Shown one piece after another: positions 1-8,455 of a stretch of DNA of 64,000 nt. The stretch covers positions 372,001 to 436,000 of the forward strand of contig NZ_QCYJ01000084.1 of assembly GCF_003123685.1 (NCBI RefSeq). Direction: 5' to 3'. Numbering within the stretch: the stretch's first letter is position 1; the number at the start of each line of letters is the position of its first letter. Source of the DNA: Nocardia aurea (GTDB taxonomy: Bacteria; Actinomycetota; Actinomycetes; Mycobacteriales; Mycobacteriaceae). The notes beneath the pieces were generated by a model. The model saw only the letters and a program-made list of their open reading frames with translations. It ran no database searches and was not told the origin of the DNA. The translations under genes were made by a program, and so were the position numbers.

Positions 1-489
1 CGCGCGCAGCACCCGGATCTCCTCGAGGAGCAGCGGCAGGCCGCGCAGCATCAGCGCGACGACCACCGCCCACTCGTCCACCGGTATCCGCAGCCGCCGC
101 AGCGGCGCGCCGAGTTTGGCCAGCGCGGGCGCGATATCGCCCATCGGGGTCGTCCACGCGATGAGGAAGGACGCGGCGACCAGGATCAGCCCGAACACCA
201 CGACCTGGGCGTAGCGCAGCACCGCGGCGCCACCCACCGGCAGATTCATCAGTCCGCCGAGCGCCAGCGCGGCCCAGAACCACCAGGGCAGCCTGGGCAG
301 CGTGCCGAGCGGCAAACGCGCGACCAGGCCGATCGCCACGAGGAAGATCACCATGGCCCCGAGCACCGTCCACGACGGCCAGAACATCAGCAACAGGCTG
401 ATGACGAAGGCGCCGATCATCTTGGTACCCGCCCAGAGGCTGTGGACCGGACTCGCGACCGGCACCTGACGCAGCAGCACGGTGCTCAT
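1..489 (-). CDS. ecfT: ECF transporter T component (EcfT/CbiQ family), C-terminus cut by window edge
   Basis: Reading the minus strand from an ATG at 489 gives 163 codons open to the window edge. The product begins MSTVLLRQVPVASPVHSLWA and has several hydrophobic segments (for example FVISLLLMFW and VVVFGLILVAASFLIAW), ending in a region resembling the coupling helices of EcfT (MLRGLPLLLEEIRVLRA). EcfT is the membrane scaffold of energy-coupling-factor importers and links the ATPases to a substrate-binding S component. Its ATG overlaps the stop of the upstream ATPase gene by 2 nt in an ATGA junction, so the two are translationally coupled. The order matches Rv2326c-Rv2325c of Mycobacterium tuberculosis, from memory. 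Substrate is not evident. The missing C-terminus lies outside the window. Confidence 0.85.
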   Translation of the reverse strand, partial: MSTVLLRQVPVASPVHSLWAGTKMIGAFVISLLLMFWPSWTVLGAMVIFLVAIGLVARLPLGTLPRLPWWFWAALALGGLMNLPVGGAAVLRYAQVVVFGLILVAASFLIAWTTPMGDIAPALAKLGAPLRRLRIPVDEWAVVVALMLRGLPLLLEEIRVLRA

Positions 490-2627
490 GGACGTCCTCC
501 GTTGTCGATGCGCCACGCGGCGTCACCCGGTGCGAGCGGGGCGGGCCGCCCGTGGTGCCCGGTTCTGGTGCCGAGGGCGGACGCGGCGTCGGTCACCGCG
601 GCGCTCTCCGGAATACGTCCCGCCTCCAGATGTACGGTTCGGTCGCAGACCGCCGCCATATCCGCGACGTCGTGCGAGATCACGATGAGCGTGAGTCCCG
701 AATCCCGCAGTCGCGCCAGCAGTTCCACGATATCGGCGCGACCTTCTGGATCGAGCCCGGCCAGCGGCTCGTCGAGGACGACCACCTGGGGCCTGCTCGC
801 CACGATGGCCGCGAGCACCACCCGCTTGGCCTGCCCACCGCTGAGTTCCTCGATCGAACGCGCGGCCAGCGCCCGGTCCAGCCCGACGGCGTCCAACGCC
901 CGGCCGACCGCACCCGATCCGGTCGCACGGCCACCCCAGTTCGCGATCTCCTCGCCGACGGTCTGCTTCTGCAATTGCAGGCGGGTGTGCTGGAATGCCA
1001 GGGCGACACTGCCGATCCGGCCGGTGACCGGTTTGCCCTCGAGTTCGCAGGCCCCGGCGCTGGGCCGGATGAGTCCGGCCACGATCCAGGCCAGCGTCGA
1101 TTTGCCCGACCCGTTGCCGCCGACGACGAGCAGCGCCTCGCCGCGTCGGACCACGAGGTCGACGCCGTGCAGCGCGGGGGCCTCCCACGGGGTGCCCCGG
1201 TTGTAGGTGTGGCGGATACCGCGCAATTCCAGCAGCGGCCGGCCCATCGGACGGCGTCGGTCGTCGCGCGCGGGCCGTGGCCAGGCGGGCAATCGCTCGA
1301 CGGCTCGGCCCGCCGCCAGGTGGACCACCCGGTGCGCGGCGGCGGCGTCGGCCTCGTGATGGGTGACGAGCACGACCGCCATCGGATGCCGTCGCGGCAG
1401 ATCGGCGAGCAGGGTGACCAGGTCGCGCCTGCCGTCGGGGTCGATCATCGAGGTCGCCTCGTCGGCGATGAGCAGCGCGGGCCTGCGCGCCAGCGCGGCG
1501 GCCACCGCGAGTCGCTGCTGTTGTCCGCCCGACAGCGTCGCCGTCTCGCGATCACCCATTCCGGCGAGTCCGACCTCGCTCAGCAAACCCTCGACATCGA
1601 CCTCACCCGCCGATTCGGCGGGCAGGCCCCAGACCACGTCGTCGGCGACGAGCACACCCAGCGTCTGGCTTTCCGGACGTTGCAGGACCAGCGCGGTGCC
1701 GCCGCGGTGGCCGAGCCCGGCCGAACCGGGCCGCGACACCTCACCCGAACTCGGCGGCATCCCGGCAAGCAAACGGGTCAGCGTGGATTTGCCCGACCCG
1801 TTGTGGCCGACGATCGCGACGAATTCGCCGACTCGCACGGTGAGGTCGATCTCGCTGATCGCCTCGGCGGACGCGGCCGGGTAACGGAATCCGGCCGCAC
1901 GCAGCGTCACCGGAAGCGGTGCGATGGGGCGATCGTCGGGCGGCGCGTCGAGCCGGTCGTGATTGGGCAGCCAGGCCAGCCGGTCGAGTACCGAGCCGAG
2001 CACCCACCACGACACCAGCGCGCTGAAGACCACACCGATCGCGACGCCGCCGCCGACCCAGGCCCACCACCAGCGCAGCACCGAATCGGTGAGATCGGCG
2101 GCCGCCGTGCCGAGCGGTTCCAGTCGCGGCTGGCGCGCGGCGATCTTCTGTATCCCGGCGGCGGTGTTGCGGACGGTTTCGAAGAACAGTTCCCTGGTCT
2201 TGGCGAACAGCAGCAGCGAACCGACGGTGAACGCGGCCCAGACGAGCCCGGCCAGCGTCGACAGCCCGAGCACCGCGAACAGGCCGCGCCCGTGGCGCTT
2301 CACCCAGCCGATGATGCCGCCGATGGTCGCCGTGCCGATGACGCCGAGCGCGGGCATGACGCCCGCCGCGACGAAGGTCACCAGGGTGGCCGCGACGGTC
2401 GCGGTGACGAGGGCGCGGGCCCGGTAGCGATGCGCGAGCATCCCCATCGGCACCGCGGCGACCAGTTGCAGGGCGGCGGCGAAGGGGATCACCGACCCGA
2501 CGGTGATCAACCCCACGGTGACACCGCCGAGCACCGCGCCGGTGGCCAACTCGATCGGGCGCAGCGGCCCGCGCTCGTCGACGCCGGTCCGTTCAGTCCC
2601 CTCCAGGGCACTGGGCAGTTCGCTCAC
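486..2627 (-). CDS. ECF-type ABC transporter: membrane domain fused to two ATPase domains
   Basis: A 713-residue protein starting at GTG 2627. Residues about 25-225 are hydrophobic, with five or six membrane segments, and resemble an S-component or DUF2232-like domain. Two complete ABC ATPase domains follow. The first has Walker A GHNGSGKST near residue 274 and signature LSGGQQQR near 366; the second has GGNGSGKST near 503 and LSGGQAKR near 595, then VVLDEP. In most ECF importers the S component and the EcfA1/EcfA2 ATPases are separate proteins; here all three appear fused, as in mycobacterial Rv2326c. With the overlapping EcfT gene it should form a complete importer, probably for a vitamin or metal. 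The substrate cannot be read from the sequence. Confidence 0.85.
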   Translation of the reverse strand: MSELPSALEGTERTGVDERGPLRPIELATGAVLGGVTVGLITVGSVIPFAAALQLVAAVPMGMLAHRYRARALVTATVAATLVTFVAAGVMPALGVIGTATIGGIIGWVKRHGRGLFAVLGLSTLAGLVWAAFTVGSLLLFAKTRELFFETVRNTAAGIQKIAARQPRLEPLGTAAADLTDSVLRWWWAWVGGGVAIGVVFSALVSWWVLGSVLDRLAWLPNHDRLDAPPDDRPIAPLPVTLRAAGFRYPAASAEAISEIDLTVRVGEFVAIVGHNGSGKSTLTRLLAGMPPSSGEVSRPGSAGLGHRGGTALVLQRPESQTLGVLVADDVVWGLPAESAGEVDVEGLLSEVGLAGMGDRETATLSGGQQQRLAVAAALARRPALLIADEATSMIDPDGRRDLVTLLADLPRRHPMAVVLVTHHEADAAAAHRVVHLAAGRAVERLPAWPRPARDDRRRPMGRPLLELRGIRHTYNRGTPWEAPALHGVDLVVRRGEALLVVGGNGSGKSTLAWIVAGLIRPSAGACELEGKPVTGRIGSVALAFQHTRLQLQKQTVGEEIANWGGRATGSGAVGRALDAVGLDRALAARSIEELSGGQAKRVVLAAIVASRPQVVVLDEPLAGLDPEGRADIVELLARLRDSGLTLIVISHDVADMAAVCDRTVHLEAGRIPESAAVTDAASALGTRTGHHGRPAPLAPGDAAWRIDNGGRP

Positions 2628-2657
2628 GGGTCAAGTCTGCCAGTATGTGGCCCGCCA

Positions 2658-2682
2658 CCTCCGCGATCACCGATCGCGGGGG
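2658..2682 (-). terminator. Hairpin terminator after the monooxygenase gene
   Basis: An 11-bp stem (CCTCCGCGATC / GATCGCGGGGG, one G-T pair) with a 3-nt loop lies immediately past the stop codon of the minus-strand monooxygenase gene and before the ABC gene start. There is no clear U tract, which is usual for actinobacterial terminator hairpins. Confidence 0.5.
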
Positions 2683-2685
2683 TGT

Positions 2686-4176
2686 TCAGCCCGCCGGTGT
2701 GAGCGCGAAGTCGTCCGGCTTCAGCCGTCTGGTGCGCCGCCGATAGCTGGTCACGGTCCCGGGCCAGTTGTTCGTGATGCGCCCGGACGCGGTGCGATAC
2801 CAGCTGCCGCAGAAATTCCACGGGGTGCGATCGAGGCGTTTCTGTAAAGCGGTATTGAATTCCCGCTCGGGTCCGTCACGTACTTCGAGGTAACTGCCGG
2901 GGTGTTCGGCGAGCAATCGCACCGCTTGGCGGATGTAGCGGGCCTGGGATTCGATCATGTACACGATGGAACCGACGCCGAGATTGGTGTTGGGACCGTA
3001 GACCATGAACAGATTCGGGAAACCGGGAACGGTGATGCCGTAGTGGGCGTGCGCCCCGTCCGCCCAGGTGTCGGCCAACTGGCGTTCGTTCCTGCCGAGA
3101 ATTCGCATGGGCCAGAGGAATTCGGTGCCCTTGAAACCGGTGCCGTAGATGATCACATCGACCGGATGCACGACGCCGTCGGCCGTGCGCGGGCCGTCGG
3201 GGGTGATCTCGGTGATCGCGGCGGTTTCCACGCGCACGTTGGGCCGGGTCAACGCCGGGTAGTAGTCGTTGGAGAACAGCGCGCGCTTACATCCGATCGG
3301 ATAGTCCGGGGTGAGAACAGCGCGCAGCCGCGGATCCTCGACCTGTTTGCGCAGGTGACGTTCGGCGATCCAGGTGACGAGCCGTGCGATGGCCGGAAAT
3401 TCCACCAGCCCCAGCGAGACGAATTCCCCGATCGACCACCACCCGAGACGTTCGAGCGACAGCATCCCCGGCACACGCGCGAAGATCCGGTGCTGCACGG
3501 GGGAGTAGTCGGTGTCGAATTTCGGGATGACCCAGGGCGGGGTGCGCTGGAACACGGTCAGCCGGTCGACCACCGGCTGGATTTCGGGCACGAACTGGAT
3601 CGCGCTGGCCCCGGTGCCGATACAGGCCACCCGTTTACCGGTCAGGTCGACGTCGTGTTCCCAGTGCGCGGAATGAAAGGCATGGCCCGTGAAGGTGTCG
3701 ATTCCGGCGATGGTCGGCAACGCGGGACGGGACAGTTGGCCGACCGCGGGAATCAGGACGTCGGCGAATCTGGTGGTCCCGTCGGCGGTGCGCACCTGCC
3801 AGCGGCCGCCGTGTTCGTCGAACGCGGCACCGGTCACCTCGACGCCGAATTCGATGGCGTCGAACAGTCCGTGCCCGCGCGCCACACCGGTCAGGTACTC
3901 GTGGATGGCGGCGCGCCCCGAGTAACGCTGCGGCCAGTCCGGCTTCGGCTCGTAGGAATAGGAGTACAGCGGTGACGGAACGTCGCACGCGGCGCCCGGA
4001 TAGGTGTTCTCGCGCCACACGCCGCCGAGGTCGGTGGCGCGTTCCAGGATGGTGACATCGCGGAAACCGCCGCGCCGGAGTTCGATCGCCGCGCCGATCC
4101 CGCCGAATCCGGCGCCGATGACCAGCACGGACGGCCCGGATCGGGTACCGCCGACGGGCCGAGGAGTATGTGTCAT
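2686..4176 (-). CDS. Flavin-containing monooxygenase, Baeyer-Villiger type
   Basis: The chosen ATG at 4176 is preceded by GGGGAGAA at good spacing, giving 496 residues; the open frame continues upstream but without family similarity. An N-terminal FAD-binding motif GAGFGG lies at about residues 21-26, the Baeyer-Villiger fingerprint FTGHAFHSAHW at about 161-171 (F-x-G-x3-H-x3-W, then E instead of the usual P or D), and a second Rossmann motif GTGASA near 185. Such enzymes use NADPH and O2 to insert oxygen next to a ketone or to hydroxylate or N-oxidise. It is divergent from an AraC-type regulator across 80 bp, which probably controls it. A close paralogue lies at 36941-38413. Substrate unknown. 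Confidence 0.88.
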   Translation of the reverse strand: MTHTPRPVGGTRSGPSVLVIGAGFGGIGAAIELRRGGFRDVTILERATDLGGVWRENTYPGAACDVPSPLYSYSYEPKPDWPQRYSGRAAIHEYLTGVARGHGLFDAIEFGVEVTGAAFDEHGGRWQVRTADGTTRFADVLIPAVGQLSRPALPTIAGIDTFTGHAFHSAHWEHDVDLTGKRVACIGTGASAIQFVPEIQPVVDRLTVFQRTPPWVIPKFDTDYSPVQHRIFARVPGMLSLERLGWWSIGEFVSLGLVEFPAIARLVTWIAERHLRKQVEDPRLRAVLTPDYPIGCKRALFSNDYYPALTRPNVRVETAAITEITPDGPRTADGVVHPVDVIIYGTGFKGTEFLWPMRILGRNERQLADTWADGAHAHYGITVPGFPNLFMVYGPNTNLGVGSIVYMIESQARYIRQAVRLLAEHPGSYLEVRDGPEREFNTALQKRLDRTPWNFCGSWYRTASGRITNNWPGTVTSYRRRTRRLKPDDFALTPAG

Positions 4177-4240
4177 GTGATTCTCCCCACAGACGTCCTT
4201 GTTCCACTGTAGGGCGGTCCGTCGGGTCGATCGAGAATTT

Positions 4241-4255
4241 CGGCCATAATGGCCG
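4241..4255. promoter_or_regulatory. 15-bp palindrome in the divergent monooxygenase/araC-type promoter region
   Basis: CGGCCATAATGGCCG has 7-bp arms around a single central base. It ends 1 nt before the GTG start of the AraC-type regulator. Its core reads CATAAT on the plus strand, 6 nt before that GTG, which would suit a -10 box for a leaderless transcript, and CATTAT on the minus strand towards the monooxygenase. A regulator bound here could control both directions. Confidence 0.4.
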
Positions 4256-4256
4256 G

Positions 4257-5318
4257 GTGAGGCGGGTGGTGGATCCGGGAATCCGTGATTGGGACTTTCC
4301 GCGCGGGATCGCCAGCGTGGCGCTGATGGTCGGCTACGCGGGCGAATACGGGGTGCCCGCCGCGCGGATGCTCGCCGGTACCGGTCTGATCGAGCCGATG
4401 CTGCACGACCCGGACGGTCAGATCGACGCAACCACCGAACTCGCGGTCATTCGCAACCTGGTCGGTGAACTCGCCGAGCGACGTCCCGCGCTCGGCGTCG
4501 AGATCGGCCGCCGCTACCGCATCACCACCTTCGGTATCTTCGGCTTCGCCTGTGTCAGCAGTCCGACCCTGAGCGAGGCGATCGCGTTCGCGTTGCGCTA
4601 TCTCGACCTGAGTTTCACGTTCTGTCTGCCGGTGGCCGAATGGTCCGATGGTGAATTCGTCGCGTGGGTGCACGACGAGTCGGTCCCGGCCGATGTGCGT
4701 CGACTCCTGGTGGAACGCGACGTGACCGCGATGAACCAGGTGATGAGCGATCTACTCGGTCGGCCGTTGCCGCTGACGCGGGCCGAATTCGCCTTCGACG
4801 AACCGGCCCACGCCGACCGTATCGCCGAGGTCACCGGGATCACGCCGCGATTCGGCATGCCGCACAACCTTTTCGCGATCGACCCGGCGATCCTGGATCA
4901 GCCGCTGCCGCAGGCGAACGAGCACACCTGGGCGATGTGTCTGTCGCAATGCCGGGATCTGGTCGATCGCAGGCGGGCGCGCACCGGAATCGCCGCCGAG
5001 GTGCGCAAACTGTTGGTACCCGGCGACGCCGACGGGTTCGCAGCTCCGGCCGGAATCGACTCCGTGGCAAGCGATCTCAATATGAGCACCAGAACGCTGC
5101 GTCGCCACCTCGACGCGGCGGGCACCAGTTACCGAGCGCTGCTCGACGAGGTGCGTCGCGCCCTCGCCGAGGAGATGCTCACCGCCACACCGCTTTCGGT
5201 CAGCGATGTGGCGATCCGGCTCGGATACGCCGAATCCTCGACGTTCATCTACGCGTTCAAACGGTGGACCGGGGCCACCCCCGCCGCCTATCGGCGCGCC
5301 CGCGCCTCGCGGCGCTGA
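4257..5318 (+). CDS. AraC-family transcriptional regulator
   Basis: A 353-residue protein if translated from GTG 4257; the open frame extends to 4170, but the residues before this GTG are not regulator-like. The N-terminal two thirds resemble the arabinose-binding-like domain of OruR/ArgR-type AraC regulators (GRRYRITTFGIFGFA and a conserved acidic and aromatic pattern). The last ~100 residues form a double helix-turn-helix, with SDLNMSTRTLRRHLDAAG followed by SVSDVAIRLGYAESSTFIYAFKRW-like elements and the ending GATPAAYRR. It is divergent from a monooxygenase gene, suggesting substrate-responsive activation of that gene. It converges with the metallophosphoesterase gene with only 6 bp between stops. 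Confidence 0.85.
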   Translation: MRRVVDPGIRDWDFPRGIASVALMVGYAGEYGVPAARMLAGTGLIEPMLHDPDGQIDATTELAVIRNLVGELAERRPALGVEIGRRYRITTFGIFGFACVSSPTLSEAIAFALRYLDLSFTFCLPVAEWSDGEFVAWVHDESVPADVRRLLVERDVTAMNQVMSDLLGRPLPLTRAEFAFDEPAHADRIAEVTGITPRFGMPHNLFAIDPAILDQPLPQANEHTWAMCLSQCRDLVDRRRARTGIAAEVRKLLVPGDADGFAAPAGIDSVASDLNMSTRTLRRHLDAAGTSYRALLDEVRRALAEEMLTATPLSVSDVAIRLGYAESSTFIYAFKRWTGATPAAYRRARASRR

Positions 5319-5324
5319 CAGGAC

Positions 5325-6104
5325 CTACCGCGACGGCTGTACCGCGACTCGTCCGCCCATCGGCACGGTACGGAAATGCGTTGTCAGTCGGCGCTTTTCA
5401 TCGATGATATGCAGTGCGATGGCCGGATCCGGGGCGTAGTCCATCACGCGGTGCGGCAGCTCCAGCTCCCACTCACCGCCCAGGATCGAGGCGGTACTCG
5501 GCCCGATGAGCAGGGGACGGCCCGCGAAGGTGGTCGCCGCGGGGGAATGCGCGTGTCCGGTGATGACGCCGACGATCCGGTCGTCGCCCGCGACCACATC
5601 GGCGAGCGCGCCCGGATCGAGCAGGGAGATCTCATCGACCACCGGGCTGAACAGGTGCGCGGGCGGATGGTGCAGACCGAGCAGGACGGGAGCGTCGGGC
5701 GCGGCGTCGAGGGTGGCGCGCAGCCAGTCGAGAGTGTCGTCGGACAGTCGCCCCGCGGCTTGACCGGGAACGCTGGAATCCAGGAGTACGACGGTGGAGT
5801 CGCCGACCCGGTGCGCCTGGTTGAGCGGTTCGTCGGACGCGGGCAGGCCGAGCAATACGCTACGGAAATTGGCGCGGTCGTCGTGATTGCCCGGGACGGC
5901 GTAGACGGGGATGTCGGTGCGCAGCGCCGCGCGCGCGTCGGTGTACTGCTCGGCCTTGCCGGAATCGGTGACGTCTCCGGTGACCAGGATCGCGTCCGGG
6001 CGGCGGCGTAGACCGGTGAGAAAGTTCATCACGCGTTCCACCCGTGCGGTATTGCGGGCACCGAGATCGAAGTGGGTATCGCTGACCTGAGCCACCAGGA
6101 TCAT
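5325..6104 (-). CDS. Metallophosphoesterase, cyclic-nucleotide phosphodiesterase-like (CpdA/Rv0805 type)
   Basis: A 259-residue calcineurin-like phosphoesterase with the full set of dinuclear metal motifs: D9-x-H11 (SDTHF), GD at 43-44, GNHD at 72-75, HH at 145-146 (GLHHPP) and GHAH at 183-186. Length and motif spacing fit the class III cyclic nucleotide phosphodiesterases (CpdA, mycobacterial Rv0805), which hydrolyse 3',5'-cAMP and other phosphodiesters. A class III adenylate cyclase is encoded 3 kb away, so a cAMP role is plausible, but other phosphodiester substrates cannot be excluded. A purine-rich AGAGAAAG lies upstream of the ATG. Confidence 0.82.
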   Translation of the reverse strand: MILVAQVSDTHFDLGARNTARVERVMNFLTGLRRRPDAILVTGDVTDSGKAEQYTDARAALRTDIPVYAVPGNHDDRANFRSVLLGLPASDEPLNQAHRVGDSTVVLLDSSVPGQAAGRLSDDTLDWLRATLDAAPDAPVLLGLHHPPAHLFSPVVDEISLLDPGALADVVAGDDRIVGVITGHAHSPAATTFAGRPLLIGPSTASILGGEWELELPHRVMDYAPDPAIALHIIDEKRRLTTHFRTVPMGGRVAVQPSR

Positions 6105-6267
6105 CGGCGTTCGCTTTCTCTGGGGGATCGCTCCATTGCGTCAGAGTGTGCCCACATCACCTTCGAGGCACCTATCCAGGCTAAATGACCTGGGCGTTAC
6201 GCGTCGCCATGAGGCTCGCCACGGTGGACCACCGTGTTGTTGATCAGTGATCCGTGTCACATGAGTG

Positions 6268-6708
6268 TCATTCGACACGCTCCGCGAGAGTCTTGTTGTA
6301 GAGGGTCTGCAAGGCTCGCACGAACACGGCGCGGTCCGCCTCGGGGAGCGTGGCGAGCAGTGCTTCCTCCCGATCCTGGATCTCGCGTTGTGCCCGGTCG
6401 CGCAGGGTGCGCCCGGCCTCGGTGATCGAGATCAGATTGACCCGGCGATCGGCGGGGTCGGGTCGGCGCTCGATGAGGTCGCCGCGCTGGAGTTCGTCGA
6501 GTACGTCGATGACGCGCGTCTTGTCCGCGCCGATCGCCTTGGCCAGCGCCGCCTGTGTATAGACCGGTTCCGCGTCGAGCCCGAGCAGGACCGCGTAGCC
6601 CCACATCGTCAGCCCGTGTCGTCGCAGTATCGGCAGTTCCGCGTTCATCAGCGCGCGCCCGAGTGGCGCGATCATCGCGGCGAGGTCGGGGCGTCGGACA
6701 TCGGGCAT
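6268..6708 (-). CDS. MarR-family transcriptional regulator
   Basis: A 146-residue protein with the MarR winged-helix layout: YTQAALAKAIGADKTRVIDV as the recognition region, then the wing RRPDPADRRVNLISITEAG with its conserved D-x-R. It is divergent from a TIGR03086-like gene at 6798 across 89 bp that contain two inverted repeats. A TATTTT hexamer sits 6 nt before the ATG, so the transcript may be leaderless. MarR proteins usually repress themselves and a divergent gene, relieved by a phenolic or electrophilic ligand; here that is an inference from gene order. Confidence 0.85.
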   Translation of the reverse strand: MPDVRRPDLAAMIAPLGRALMNAELPILRRHGLTMWGYAVLLGLDAEPVYTQAALAKAIGADKTRVIDVLDELQRGDLIERRPDPADRRVNLISITEAGRTLRDRAQREIQDREEALLATLPEADRAVFVRALQTLYNKTLAERVE

Positions 6709-6727
6709 ATCAAGAAAATAGCCGTTG

Positions 6728-6771
6728 GCCTATCGTAGGCTGAGTCATATCATGTGCATGTGCTTATGATA
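6728..6771. promoter_or_regulatory. Divergent promoter/operator between the MarR and TIGR03086-like genes
   Basis: Two inverted repeats are visible: GCCTA-TCG-TAGGC at 6728-6740, and TATCAT ... ATGATA with arms at 6748-6753 and 6766-6771. The second overlaps TATGAT (6765-6770), a likely -10 box for the plus-strand gene. GCCTATCG recurs at 6779-6786. These are good candidates for MarR binding sites. Confidence 0.5.
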
Positions 6772-6797
6772 AGCCATCGCCTATCGAAGGAACAACG

Positions 6798-7409
6798 ATG
6801 ACCCTCGACTCTCTCGTCCCCGCCTCGGACCTGCTCGCCCACCACGCGGCGGCGGTCCGAACGAGCATCCGGATCGTGGACCATGTCACCCCCGCCGACC
6901 TGCGCAAACCGACCCCGTGCGCCGACTGGACACTGCACGGCCTGCTCACGCACATGATCGCCCAGCACCGCGGCTTCGCCGCCGCGTCGCGCGGGATCGG
7001 CGAGGTCGAACGCTGGAAAACGCGCCCGCTCGGCGACGATCCGGCCGGCGACTACCGCGCGAGCGCCGAAGACGTCCTCGCCGCGTTCGCCGAACCCGGC
7101 GTGCTGGAACGGGAATTCCCGCTACCGGAATTCAGCCCGACGCACCTGTTTCCCGGAGCGCAGGCCGTCGGATTCCATTTCATCGACTACGTCGTGCACT
7201 CCTGGGATGTCGCCAGGACGCTCGGAATACCGGTGGATTTCGACGCCGCCGTGCTCGCGGCGGCCCGCCCGGTGGCGGCCGCGGTGCCGGGCGGATCGAT
7301 CAGGACCGCGCCGGGGTCGGCATTCGGGCCCGCGGTGCCGTGGCACGGCACGGCGACACTCGACGAGATCGTGGCCATGCTCGGTCGCGCACCGGACTGG
7401 CGCGACTGA
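6798..7409 (+). CDS. TIGR03086-family protein, DinB/mycothiol maleylpyruvate isomerase-like
   Basis: A 203-residue protein preceded by GAAGGA at good distance from the ATG. The pattern TPCADWTLHGLLTHMIAQH near residues 36-56 and the later FHFIDYVVHSWDVARTLG are characteristic of the TIGR03086 family, whose four-helix DinB-like domain binds a metal through histidines (candidates in LLTHM, HFID and VHSWD). Relatives include mycothiol-dependent maleylpyruvate isomerase, so a thiol-dependent isomerase or transferase role is possible, but the exact reaction is unknown. Its divergent MarR neighbour probably regulates it, perhaps in response to an electrophile. Confidence 0.8.
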   Translation: MTLDSLVPASDLLAHHAAAVRTSIRIVDHVTPADLRKPTPCADWTLHGLLTHMIAQHRGFAAASRGIGEVERWKTRPLGDDPAGDYRASAEDVLAAFAEPGVLEREFPLPEFSPTHLFPGAQAVGFHFIDYVVHSWDVARTLGIPVDFDAAVLAAARPVAAAVPGGSIRTAPGSAFGPAVPWHGTATLDEIVAMLGRAPDWRD

Positions 7410-7418
7410 AAGGAGTTC

Positions 7419-8186
7419 TCAGTCGTCGCCGAGCAGCGCGGTCGCCCGGTCCAGCAGCTCGACCGGATCGGACGCCGCCCCCACCACGGGCTCCCAGAAA
7501 TCCGGTTCAGGCGTCGCCGCCAGATCGAGTTCGGGCGGTGTCCGCCACGAGGCCGACAGTCCGAGACGCCACGAATGCAGGTGCGCCCGCGGATGAGTAC
7601 CGGATCGATCGAACAGCGGATCGCCGACGATCGGATGACCGATCCACGCCAGATGCACCCGGATCTGGTGCCGTCGCCCGGTGATCGGACGCAGGGCCAG
7701 CAGTGCCCTCCCCTCGGCACGCGCCACCGTCGCGAAATGGGTGACCGACGGGTACCGCTTGGTATCGAGCAGGTCGTCCTCGTCGACATACCAACGGCCG
7801 GAACCGGATTCGCGTATCGCCTCACGCGGCGCGGCGATCCGCACCCGGTTCTTGCGCCCCACGCTCAGCGGCAGATCGATCACACCCCGGTCCGGAAGTT
7901 CCGGGTCGTCCACCACCGCGAGGTAGGCCTTGCGGGCGGTCTGCTTGTTGAACTGGCGGGTCAACTCGCCGTGCGCGGCCAGATCGGAGGCCAGCAGCAC
8001 CAGACCCGACGTCACCTTGTCGATGCGATGCACCGGGTAGAGCGTCTGCCCCGCCGCCTCGGCGAGTTCGACGATATCGGTGTCGTGTCGCTCCCCGGTC
8101 ACCGAGATTCCCGCCGGTTTGTTCAGCGCGATCACCGCGTCGTCGGCGGCGATCAGGTAGCGATCACGTAACTGTGGCCAGTTCAT
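7419..8186 (-). CDS. RluA-family pseudouridine synthase
   Basis: From ATG 8186 the protein has 255 residues, the usual size for the catalytic domain alone. The open frame extends 79 codons upstream, but homology begins at MNWPQLRDRYLIAADDAVIA. The active-site motif HRIDKVTSG (H53-D56) contains the catalytic aspartate of RluA-type enzymes, and ALNKPAGISV, GRRHQIRVHLAWIGHPI and GDPLF are also family motifs. No S4 domain is present. It isomerises uridine to pseudouridine in rRNA or tRNA; the target site cannot be assigned. It converges on the preceding gene with 9 bp between stops. Confidence 0.88.
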   Translation of the reverse strand: MNWPQLRDRYLIAADDAVIALNKPAGISVTGERHDTDIVELAEAAGQTLYPVHRIDKVTSGLVLLASDLAAHGELTRQFNKQTARKAYLAVVDDPELPDRGVIDLPLSVGRKNRVRIAAPREAIRESGSGRWYVDEDDLLDTKRYPSVTHFATVARAEGRALLALRPITGRRHQIRVHLAWIGHPIVGDPLFDRSGTHPRAHLHSWRLGLSASWRTPPELDLAATPEPDFWEPVVGAASDPVELLDRATALLGDD

Positions 8187-8299
8187 CTGCACCCGCAGGA
8201 GCCTAATCGGGGCTTTCGTGCCGAGTCCGTCATATTCTGGGGCTTGCCCGCTCTTCCGAATTTCCGAGACCGCGTCTCGGCAGCGAGTAGGAGAAACCA

Positions 8300-8455
8300 G
8301 TGAGCGCACACGGCACCGAAGCGGGGGAGAACCAGGGCGGCGCGTCACGCCCGTCGACGTCGGAGAAGGCCGGCTCCAAAGCGGGAGGATCGGTCGGCAG
8401 CGGTAAGGGCACCCGGCCCACACCGAGTGTCATGCCGCGGAAAAAGCCGGTGTGA
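8300..8455 (+). CDS. Small basic protein of 51 residues, function unknown
   Basis: A GTG at 8300 is preceded by GTAGGAGAAACCA, a strong ribosome-binding site 6 nt upstream. The frame encodes 51 residues, poor in hydrophobic amino acids and rich in Gly, Ser, Lys and Pro, ending PSVMPRKKPV. The stop codon directly abuts the convergent adenylate cyclase stop. It is probably disordered. No family is recognised; the ribosome-binding site and clean codon use are the main support. Confidence 0.6.
   Translation: MSAHGTEAGENQGGASRPSTSEKAGSKAGGSVGSGKGTRPTPSVMPRKKPV

Noticed and set aside
552..2702. A 716-codon plus-strand frame opposite the ABC transporter gene
   Set aside because: It is a shadow of the high-GC minus-strand gene, which has both sets of ATPase motifs.
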